Positions 43,846 through 50,886 of a stretch of 64,000 nt of DNA are shown one piece after another (position 1 is the stretch's first letter; every line of letters starts with the position of its first letter). The stretch lies in assembly GCA_016716305.1 (NCBI GenBank), contig JADJWP010000001.1, positions 186,001 to 250,000 of the forward strand. Reading direction: 5' to 3'. The DNA comes from Chloracidobacterium sp. (GTDB taxonomy: Bacteria > Acidobacteriota > Blastocatellia > Pyrinomonadales > Pyrinomonadaceae). The translations under genes and the position numbers were made by a program. A model generated the notes under the pieces. The model had not been told where the DNA came from and made no database searches. It saw only the letters and a program-made list of their open reading frames with translations.

Positions 43846-43875
43846 ATATTAGCCGTCATCGGGACAAAAAAGCAA
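43846..43875 (-). promoter_or_regulatory. Predicted sigma-70 promoter of the rimP operon
   Basis: On the minus strand -35 TTGCTT (43875-43870), 18-base spacer, -10 TAATAT (43851-43846). Start expected near 43839, about 66 bases before the rimP ATG. It lies in the 111-base gap after the 43885 gene. Confidence 0.6.
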
Positions 43876-43884
43876 GTTGAAGCC

Positions 43885-44292
43885 CTATAGGCTCGACTTA
43901 ATTTTTTTCACATCCTCAGCGAGTTCGGCACAACGCTTTTCCATCGCACCCGCCCTTTCGGCCGTCGGTGAGGCCGCGAACTCTTCGGCCATCACCAAAA
44001 ACTCGCGGGCCCTGCTCGTCAATTTGACTGCGAGTTTTTCGACCTCTCGCCCGGTGTCCGGAGAGGACGAAAGTGCCCGCTTCGCCTCTGCCACGCCCCA
44101 ATGTGTGATCCGAATGACATGTTTTCGCGCTGTCAGGGCGATCCAGCTTTCAGACGACATGTATTCGCTAATGTTATCGATACTCGGAAAAAAGCCTTCC
44201 TTCTTTAACAACTCACCGAGATCGACATCGACCGAATCTCTTCCCCCGGTGATCTCATACAACCTGGTCAGGACTTTGTGGTAAACATCCAT
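43885..44292 (-). CDS. Hypothetical protein with winged-helix-like segment
   Basis: This 135-residue protein has an N-terminal half with a helix-turn-helix-like pattern (LGELLKKEGFF, IDNISEYM, and ITHWGVAEAKRAL resembling the last strand-helix of winged-helix proteins). The C-terminal half is a charged helix (EKRCAELAEDVKKIKSSL) likely to form a coiled coil. DNA binding is plausible but unproven. It follows the ROK kinase gene by 10 bases and so belongs to the sugar operon. No known family. Confidence 0.6.
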   Translation of the reverse strand: MDVYHKVLTRLYEITGGRDSVDVDLGELLKKEGFFPSIDNISEYMSSESWIALTARKHVIRITHWGVAEAKRALSSSPDTGREVEKLAVKLTSRAREFLVMAEEFAASPTAERAGAMEKRCAELAEDVKKIKSSL

Positions 44293-44302
44293 AGTTATAA
44301 TG

Positions 44303-45274
44303 TTACAAGGCTATTATCGAGGAGGCCTCAAAATCGGTTCGCGTAGCAAGTTGAGCAACGCCCAAAATTCCGGCGTCGTCCCCGAGCGCGGCCCGGACAA
44401 GTTTAACACGTTCGGCAGGCCGTTGAAATGCCCTTTTTCGAATCTCATCGGTCATCGGTTCTGCAAACAGGTCCCATCCATTCGAGGCCCCGCCGCCGAT
44501 GACGATCACCTCGGGGTTCAAAACGTTGATCAGCCCGGCGAGCCCTATGCCGAGGTAAAAGCCCATTCTCCGAAAGACCTCGATCGACAATCGGTCGCCT
44601 GCCTTTCCGGCTTCGTAGACAACGAGAGCCGTCAGTTCGTCTTCGTCCGACAGCACCGACTCGGGATATTCGTTCAACAATGCGGATGCCATTCGAACGA
44701 TCGCACTCGCAGAGGCATATTGTTCCAGACATCCCGTACTCCCGCATCCGCAGGGCACGCCGAATGGCTCGACGCAAATGTGCCCGATCTCGCCGGCGGT
44801 CCCGTCGATCCCGCGAAGACAGGCGTTATTGAGAATGATCCCGCCGCCGACGCCCGTGCCAAGTGTGACGTTGATAACGCTTCTTGCATCGCGCGACGCC
44901 CCCTTCCAGTGCTCGCCGATCGCGGCGGCGTTCGCGTCATTCTCGACGATGACAGGCAGCGAGAGTCCCTCTGAAAGCACTTTGGCGACGTCAAACCCGT
45001 CCAGCTCGGGCAAATTCGGAGCGGAAAGGATCTTTCCGGTCGACCCGTCAACTACTGCCGGGACGGCGAATCCGAACGAGACAAGCTGATAAGACGGCAA
45101 TATCGCAGACCGGCATTCATTTGCGACCTCCGAGATCAGCCCTACGATCGATCCGCGAGAACGCTCATGCGGCGTTGCCCGGCGGGCGCGATAAATTATC
45201 GTCCCATCGTGATCGACGGCAGCCATTCTTAAATTTGTACCGCCGAGATCAGCCGCAAGTATCGCAGGTTTCAT
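44303..45274 (-). CDS. ROK-family sugar kinase (glucokinase-like)
   Basis: This 323-residue protein has the ROK fold: phosphate loop DLGGTN (9-14), catalytic Asp113 in ENDANAA, sugar-binding GEIGH (161-165) and the zinc motif CGCGSTGC (175-182). It lacks the N-terminal winged helix of ROK repressors, so it is an enzyme, probably phosphorylating glucose or a related hexose. It lies 30 bases downstream of a XylF-like binding protein gene. Confidence 0.93.
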   Translation of the reverse strand: MKPAILAADLGGTNLRMAAVDHDGTIIYRARRATPHERSRGSIVGLISEVANECRSAILPSYQLVSFGFAVPAVVDGSTGKILSAPNLPELDGFDVAKVLSEGLSLPVIVENDANAAAIGEHWKGASRDARSVINVTLGTGVGGGIILNNACLRGIDGTAGEIGHICVEPFGVPCGCGSTGCLEQYASASAIVRMASALLNEYPESVLSDEDELTALVVYEAGKAGDRLSIEVFRRMGFYLGIGLAGLINVLNPEVIVIGGGASNGWDLFAEPMTDEIRKRAFQRPAERVKLVRAALGDDAGILGVAQLATRTDFEASSIIAL

Positions 45275-45304
45275 TTTCGGGATTTCGCAAAGTCTGCAGG
45301 ATCG

Positions 45305-46372
45305 CTATCGTTTCGGACGCTCGCTTTCGGGAACGTTCTTGTATACATCTTCGAATTTCGAATAGCCATCCTTAATGACCGTATCCATCAGATTGTTCTT
45401 ATCGACGACCGTTACCTCGAGCAAGATCGCAGCGACCTCTTTCTTGATCGCGTCATTCATGAACGGCGTCGTTGTGATCGATTCCTTCTTCGCGAGCTTG
45501 ATCGCAGCATCGACAGCCTGGCTGGCAAGAGGAATTATCGGCTTATAGACGGTCATCGACTGCTTGCCTTCCGCCACGTTCTGCAGTGCTTCGAGGCCGG
45601 CATCCTGACCGGTCACCAGAACCTTGCCCGCAAGGTTGCGTCTCGCCAAAGCCTGGATCACACCGCCTGCCATGCCGTCGTTTGACACGACGAACGCCTG
45701 TATATCGTCATTCTGTTTGGTAAGTGTGTTCTCGGCAAAGTTAAGAGCAAGGTCGTTTTTCCAGTCTGTGATGAACTGATCGCCGACGATCTTGATATCG
45801 CCTGCGTCGATCGCCGGTTGCAGAACGGCGAGCATTTCCTTTTTCATTATATGTGCATTGTTATCCGTCGATGCCCCGTAAACCATTACGTAATTGCCTT
45901 TTGGGACCTTTTGGATAGCGTATTCGGCGATCTTGCGGCCGATCACCGGCACTTGATGCGAAATATATATGTCGATCTTATCTGAATTGATAAGTCGGTC
46001 GTAGCTGATGACGGGAACGCCCTGAGCCTTTGCCTTCTCGACCATTGCCGCAGCCTCAGTTGCATCCTGCGGTGCGATCACGAGGACATCTATCCCTTGC
46101 GTCAACAGATTGTCGACATCGTTTGCCTGACGGCTCGAATTATTGTCGGCAACGGTTATCGCGCATTCGACATTTACCTTTTTACAATGAGCCTCGAAAG
46201 CGTCGCGGTCGCGCTGCCATCTTTCTTCTTTTACGGTCGCCATCGCAAAGCCGATCTTTACTTTCTTGTTGGGGTCGGCCGCAGAACGGTTCACAGCCCC
46301 GGGCTGCTCTGCGTTGGTGCACCCTGTTACAAATATCGCGGCAATGATAACCGTGAAAAGCAGTTTTTTCAT
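45305..46372 (-). CDS. Sugar ABC transporter substrate-binding lipoprotein (XylF-like)
   Basis: This 355-residue protein has signal peptide and lipobox VTGC (Cys18). It is a type 1 periplasmic-binding protein with KIGFAMATVKEERWQRD, VISYDRLINSDKIDIYISH, GKVLVTGQDAGLEALQNVAEG and SMTVYKP motifs, closest in layout to the D-xylose-binding protein XylF. An AAGGAG precedes the ATG. No permease or ATPase genes are nearby, which is unusual for this class. Confidence 0.92.
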   Translation of the reverse strand: MKKLLFTVIIAAIFVTGCTNAEQPGAVNRSAADPNKKVKIGFAMATVKEERWQRDRDAFEAHCKKVNVECAITVADNNSSRQANDVDNLLTQGIDVLVIAPQDATEAAAMVEKAKAQGVPVISYDRLINSDKIDIYISHQVPVIGRKIAEYAIQKVPKGNYVMVYGASTDNNAHIMKKEMLAVLQPAIDAGDIKIVGDQFITDWKNDLALNFAENTLTKQNDDIQAFVVSNDGMAGGVIQALARRNLAGKVLVTGQDAGLEALQNVAEGKQSMTVYKPIIPLASQAVDAAIKLAKKESITTTPFMNDAIKKEVAAILLEVTVVDKNNLMDTVIKDGYSKFEDVYKNVPESERPKR

Positions 46373-46391
46373 CCAATGCTCCTTGAAGTTA

Positions 46392-46397
46392 ATTATA
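46392..46397 (-). promoter_or_regulatory. Predicted -10 element ahead of the XylF-like gene
   Basis: On the minus strand a perfect TATAAT about 20 bases before the start codon; the -35 region is a T-run with TTGGTT but has imperfect spacing. The start would lie within 15 bases of the ATG, so the leader is very short. Confidence 0.4.
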
Positions 46398-46706
46398 AAC
46401 TCAAAAGATTAAACCAAAAAAAATCACGGTCGGCAATGTCATTGCCTGTCGAACGCGATAAGCGCCTCTATCCAAGTTACTGAAAACGCTTTGGATGCGG
46501 ATGTCCCGCCGCTCGATCTGCGCGTTTTCGAGCCGCTGAATAGTGTGGCGGGCAAAGGCCAAAAACGACATGCCGCGAAAAAAACCGCGATCGCCTTTGA
46601 TTACCAGTATATATATGTTATAAATACCCATCTTTTCACGGCTGAAGCTTTTGATTGGCTGATTAAGATCGGGGCAAGCTAATTTGCTGTAATCGTTGTG
46701 TTTTTA
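46398..46706. other. Intergenic region, no gene seen
   Basis: About 310 bases between the promoters of the divergent XylF-like and FecR-like genes. AT-rich patches and short imperfect repeats are present; a 76-codon frame on the minus strand (46401-46631) has no ribosome-binding site and looks non-coding. Confidence 0.4.
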
Positions 46707-46735
46707 TTGACATAGCAGTTCGATTCGTGTAAAAG
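46707..46735 (+). promoter_or_regulatory. Predicted sigma-70 promoter of the FecR-like gene
   Basis: TTGACA (46707-46712), 17-base spacer, TAAAAG (46730-46735). Predicted start near 46742, leaving a 180-base leader before the gene at 46923 with a CCGCT/AGCGG hairpin at 46795-46811. No known riboswitch recognised. Confidence 0.55.
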
Positions 46736-46922
46736 TTTGTATGGCTTGAATATTTGGAAATGCTCCTGAGGTTCTGGCGTTTTTCCGGTATTGCCGCTTT
46801 GTTTCAGCGGTTTATCATTTGAATCACTGCACTTTTTTCCGACCCAACGCAATTCGGGGTGTCTCGGAAATACTAAATTTGAAATATTTTTTGGGGATTG
46901 CTACAGGAGGACTTTAAATCAA

Positions 46923-47630
46923 ATGCTCGGCAACAACATGTTACGTAAGATCATCACTTCTTTCACTGCCGTCGCTATATTATGCGTCTATTCGATGGCC
47001 GCACTTGCTTTACCGACAGATGTTACCGGCGAGATCACGGTGACGGGTCAGGTTTCTGTTAACGGACAGACCGCGGTTTCGAATGCCACGATCATGTCCG
47101 GCAGTACGATCGTCACCGGTGCAGGATCGAATGCCGTGGTTAGCCTCGGAAAAACCGGCCGTGTCGAAGTTCTCGAAAATTCAAACTTGGTCCTGAATTT
47201 CTCGGCAGCTGGTATTGTAGCAATTCTCTCATCTGGCAAGGCCCGCGTCGCGAACGCTTCGGGCGTTGCAGCAACCGTTACGACCAAAGATGCAACTTTG
47301 ATCGCTGATGCCGGACAGGCAAACAGCTTTACTGTCGAGGTCGAGTGCTCGCACACTCACCTTGAGACCGCCTCAGGCATCGTCACGATGCGTGAAGGCA
47401 CCAACGACCGTCAGGTCGCCGCCGGAACATCCGCAACAGCGGGCAACCTGTCGCAGACCGGCTGCCAGCCGTGTCTCCGTCCTGACTCCGCTCCGAAAGT
47501 AGGCATTGCGGCTTGGCCGTGGCTTCTTCTTCTCGGTGCCGGTGCAGCCGGAGCAGCGATCCTGATCGGATCACGCAAATCGCGTCCGGACATCGGCGGT
47601 GGAACGATCGTCGTCAGCCCGAACCGTTAG
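46923..47630 (+). CDS. Exported FecR-domain-like protein with C-terminal anchor
   Basis: The product has 235 residues from the ATG at 46923 (AGGAGG 11 bases upstream; an ATG at 46938 is also possible). Signal peptide ends near ALA. The central region TVTGQVSVNGQTAVSNATIMSGSTIVT, NAVVSLGKTGRVEVLENS has the pattern of FecR-like beta-domains, which lack the usual sensor function here. It ends with a hydrophobic anchor (AWPWLLLLGAGAAGAAILIGS) and a short basic tail. Located before ugd, it may take part in surface polysaccharide assembly; that is inference. Confidence 0.75.
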   Translation: MLGNNMLRKIITSFTAVAILCVYSMAALALPTDVTGEITVTGQVSVNGQTAVSNATIMSGSTIVTGAGSNAVVSLGKTGRVEVLENSNLVLNFSAAGIVAILSSGKARVANASGVAATVTTKDATLIADAGQANSFTVEVECSHTHLETASGIVTMREGTNDRQVAAGTSATAGNLSQTGCQPCLRPDSAPKVGIAAWPWLLLLGAGAAGAAILIGSRKSRPDIGGGTIVVSPNR

Positions 47631-47662
47631 TTTTTGCGTCGGTTCATTTTGAATGTTAGATT

Positions 47663-47702
47663 AATAGTGCGGGTCACGTTTAACGATGTGGCCCGCACTA
47701 TT
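47663..47702 (+). terminator. Hairpin after the FecR-like gene
   Basis: AATAGTGCGGG.CAC and GTG.CCCGCACTATT form a 14-pair stem around a 10-base loop. No T-run, so termination is uncertain. Confidence 0.55.
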
Positions 47703-47752
47703 GCGTTAAGCATAGTATTTGATTGAATTCCAGATTTTAAGAGTGTTTTTAT

Positions 47753-49051
47753 ATGCATATTGCAGTCATCGGAACAGGTTATGTCGGTTTGGTTACGGGA
47801 GCATGCTTTGCTGAATTCGGCGTGGATGTCACGTGCGTCGATGTCGACAGCACCAAGATCGATAAACTGAACAACGGCATCATTCCAATTTACGAACCGG
47901 GACTCGATCAGATCGTCGAGAAAAATGCCAAAGCGGGACGGCTAAAATTCACTACCGACATCCGTTCTGCGGTCGAAGGTGCACAGGTCGTCTTTTTGGC
48001 GGTCGGGACACCACCAAAGGACGACGGCTCGCCCGACATGAGCTATTACCAGCAGGCCGCGAAGGACGTTGCCGCGGCGATGAACGGATACAAGGTTCTT
48101 GTCACCAAATCGACAGTCCCTGTCGGAACCGGAAAATGGCTTCGGGAATTCGTATCGGCAAATCTGCCCGACAATATCGAATTCGGTGTAGCTTCCAATC
48201 CCGAGTTTCTTCGCGAAGGCGCCGCGATCGAGGATTTTATGCGTCCCGACCGCGTGGTCATCGGAAGCAACGAAGGACGTGCGATCGATGTAATGAAGGA
48301 GCTTTATCGTCCGTTGTATCTGATCGAAACGCCGATCGTGATAACCTCGCTCGAAGCCGCCGAATTGATCAAATACGCTGCGAACGCATTCCTTGCGACC
48401 AAGATCACGTTCATTAACGAGGTCGCAAATCTTTGCGACGCGATCGGCTGCGATGTGCACGACGTTGCCCGCGGCATGGGAATGGACAATCGGATCGGGC
48501 GCAAGTTCCTTCATCCCGGCCCGGGATACGGCGGCTCGTGTTTCCCCAAGGATACACGCGCACTTACGACGGTCGCCGATCAGTTCGGTGTCGAAACGCT
48601 GATCGTCGATGCCGTCATTGAGGCCAATGAGCGTCAACGCGAGGCAATGATCCCTAAGATCGAACGGCTCGTCGGTGACCTCAGCGGCAAGCAGGTCGGT
48701 ATGTTGGGATTATCCTTCAAACCCGAGACCGACGATATGCGCGAATCGCCTGCGATCGAGATAATTCGGTCGATCCTTGAAAAAGGCGCGACGATCCGAG
48801 CGTTTGACCCGGTTGCGATGGACGAGGCGAAACACTACGTCTCGGGGATCGAATACGCCACCGACGAGTATGATGCGATCAAGGGCGCCGATGTTCTGGT
48901 GATCGTTACCGAATGGAACCAGTTTCGCGCGCTCGATATGGAAAAGGTGAGATCGCTGCTTCGGTCGCCAAAGATCGCCGATCTTCGAAATATTTACGAG
49001 CCTTCCGATATGCGCGCGATGGGTTTTGACTATGTCGGCGTCGGGCGATAG
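47753..49051 (+). CDS. ugd: UDP-glucose 6-dehydrogenase
   Basis: This 432-residue enzyme has the NAD-binding GTGYVG (7-12), STVPVGT, and the catalytic Cys263 in GYGGSCFPKD. Its central domain links two Rossmann domains (ends GMLGLSFKPETDDMRESPA). It oxidises UDP-glucose to UDP-glucuronate for exopolysaccharide, capsule or lipopolysaccharide precursors. It is followed by an epimerase gene after 44 bases, so the two probably form a nucleotide-sugar operon. Confidence 0.95.
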   Translation: MHIAVIGTGYVGLVTGACFAEFGVDVTCVDVDSTKIDKLNNGIIPIYEPGLDQIVEKNAKAGRLKFTTDIRSAVEGAQVVFLAVGTPPKDDGSPDMSYYQQAAKDVAAAMNGYKVLVTKSTVPVGTGKWLREFVSANLPDNIEFGVASNPEFLREGAAIEDFMRPDRVVIGSNEGRAIDVMKELYRPLYLIETPIVITSLEAAELIKYAANAFLATKITFINEVANLCDAIGCDVHDVARGMGMDNRIGRKFLHPGPGYGGSCFPKDTRALTTVADQFGVETLIVDAVIEANERQREAMIPKIERLVGDLSGKQVGMLGLSFKPETDDMRESPAIEIIRSILEKGATIRAFDPVAMDEAKHYVSGIEYATDEYDAIKGADVLVIVTEWNQFRALDMEKVRSLLRSPKIADLRNIYEPSDMRAMGFDYVGVGR

Positions 49052-49095
49052 TCGGGGGCCGTTCGGAATTCACCGTTCTTTCGAAACGACCAGAA

Positions 49096-50049
49096 ATGAA
49101 AAACAAAAATGTACTTGTCACAGGCGGTGCCGGATTTATCGGTTCAAATCTTGCGGATGAACTGATCAGGCAGGGATCGCGAGTGCGGATCATTGACAAT
49201 CTCTCGACCGGGTTCCGCGAGAACCTCGACGAGATCTCGGGCGATTTCGAGTTCATCGAAGGCGACCTGAACGACTCAGACCTTCTGGCAAAGGCTCTTC
49301 AGGACATCGAGATCGTTTTTCATCAGGCTGCGCTGCCGAGCGTTCCGCGTTCGGTAGCCGACCCGGTCGAGACACACAATGCGTGCGTCAACGCCACCTT
49401 CAATCTTCTCGTCAAAAGCAAAGACGCCGGCGTGCGGAGGGTCATCTATGCCGCTTCAAGTTCGGCCTACGGCGATCAGCCGACGCTGCCTAAGGTCGAG
49501 ACGATGAGGCCCGAACCGCTTTCGCCTTATGCCGCCGCAAAGCTGATGGGCGAACACTATTGCACCGTATTCACGCGGGTCTACGGACTCGAGACCATCG
49601 CTCTCAGATATTTCAATGTGTTTGGCCCGAGACAGAATCCGGCGTCGCATTATTCCGGCGTTATCTCGCGGTTCATAGACGCTCTTATGAAAGGCGGCCG
49701 TCCCGTCATCTATGGCGACGGCGAGCAGTCGCGCGATTTTACATATATCTCGAACGTCGTGAATGCGAATATCAGGGCCGCGCAAACGAACGAAGGGCTG
49801 GGGCAGGTGATGAACGCAGCTAACGGCGAAAGGATCAGTCTGAACGAGCTTCTCTCGGTTCTGAAAGAGATAACCGGGCGATCGGACGCCGTTGCTGACT
49901 TTCAGCCTGAACGGAAAGGCGACGTCAAGCATTCGCAAGCCGACAACGCTCTCGCGGTAAAATGCCTTGGCTACGAAAAGATCGTCGGCCTCGAGGAAGG
50001 GCTGTCTCGAACGATCGACTGGTGGAAGTCCAGCCGCTTCGCGATGTAG
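49096..50049 (+). CDS. NAD-dependent UDP-sugar 4-epimerase
   Basis: This is a 317-residue short-chain dehydrogenase/reductase of the extended type: TGGAGFIGS (9-17), Ser122, Tyr145 and Lys149 of the SYK triad (YAAAK), and LRYFNVFGPRQNP. The sequence is closest in layout to WbpP/TviC UDP-GlcNAc 4-epimerases, but UDP-glucuronate or UDP-galactose activity cannot be excluded. It works with the upstream Ugd. Confidence 0.92.
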   Translation: MKNKNVLVTGGAGFIGSNLADELIRQGSRVRIIDNLSTGFRENLDEISGDFEFIEGDLNDSDLLAKALQDIEIVFHQAALPSVPRSVADPVETHNACVNATFNLLVKSKDAGVRRVIYAASSSAYGDQPTLPKVETMRPEPLSPYAAAKLMGEHYCTVFTRVYGLETIALRYFNVFGPRQNPASHYSGVISRFIDALMKGGRPVIYGDGEQSRDFTYISNVVNANIRAAQTNEGLGQVMNAANGERISLNELLSVLKEITGRSDAVADFQPERKGDVKHSQADNALAVKCLGYEKIVGLEEGLSRTIDWWKSSRFAM

Positions 50050-50067
50050 GTGATACCAAGGCTTTAG

Positions 50068-50805
50068 CTATCGACTCGGGGCGATAGTGAATACATCGGC
50101 CGCCAGTTCCGAATTCACCAAAATATCCTTCGCCTTGAAATCAGCGTAGATCGTGTTCGGCCCCAGATCGAATCGCTGTACGTACCTCTCGGGTATCTGT
50201 ACCCCGTCAACCAAGCGATATTTGTCGATCTCGACCGAGGTCGTTCCGGTACGCCCGCCAAACTCATAGGCCGAATCGTAACCCTTGATCATTCCGGTTT
50301 TGGTGTCGATGAAGAAATCGGTCACGACGCCCTCAGGTGAGGTCACGCGGAAGCCGCCCTTTTTTCTTTTTTCCTCCGGCAAAGCCGTTACGATGAACCC
50401 GAAATCCCCGATACGCTGAAGCACCGGGAAACCGATACGATTCAGCGGCGGAAGCGTAATGCCATTTCCGACCGATGCACTTGCCTGCGTGCCGTCATTG
50501 ACCTGAACGATCGGCTGAAATGGATTGTTGAGTTCGAACCGGTATTTATCGCCTGAAAACACAGTTACAAAGGTTGCCGGGATCGTCTGCGCCGAGAACG
50601 AGATGCCGACCGAACCGCGAATGACCAACGATGTCATCTTACGGAGCTTTTCGCCGCCATGAGCGTTCTGCGCCTTGCCTGCCATTTCACGCTCAGCGGC
50701 GAATTCCGCCTTTGGCTCGCCTGATCCCGCCCCATTTGCCGGTTGAGCAAATACGCATAAAGCCGAAACCATCAAGATTGCAAAAAAACTAACGATCGAT
50801 CTCAT
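50068..50805 (-). CDS. Exported LolA-like protein
   Basis: This 245-residue protein has signal peptide MRSIVSFFAILMVSALCVFAQ. The mature part repeats beta-strands such as FVTVFSGDKYRFELNNPFQPIVQVNDG, GGFRVTSPEGVVTDFFID and the closing YVQRFDLGPNTIYADFKA, a pattern of LolA/LppX-like half-barrels common in Acidobacteriota. No lipobox. Its gene lies 81 bases downstream of the TonB-dependent receptor gene on the same strand, so it is possibly transcribed with it. Confidence 0.7.
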   Translation of the reverse strand: MRSIVSFFAILMVSALCVFAQPANGAGSGEPKAEFAAEREMAGKAQNAHGGEKLRKMTSLVIRGSVGISFSAQTIPATFVTVFSGDKYRFELNNPFQPIVQVNDGTQASASVGNGITLPPLNRIGFPVLQRIGDFGFIVTALPEEKRKKGGFRVTSPEGVVTDFFIDTKTGMIKGYDSAYEFGGRTGTTSVEIDKYRLVDGVQIPERYVQRFDLGPNTIYADFKAKDILVNSELAADVFTIAPSR

Positions 50806-50886
50806 ATTCGTATTCTAACCCTTAAATGCATGCGAGGTGAGCGAAAACTTATCCGCCCACCCCGTTTTTGTAGTTCGATCGGCAGG

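Noticed and set aside
46401..46631. 76-codon minus-strand ORF
   Set aside because: No ribosome-binding site, atypical composition, and it spans the expected promoter region of the XylF-like gene.
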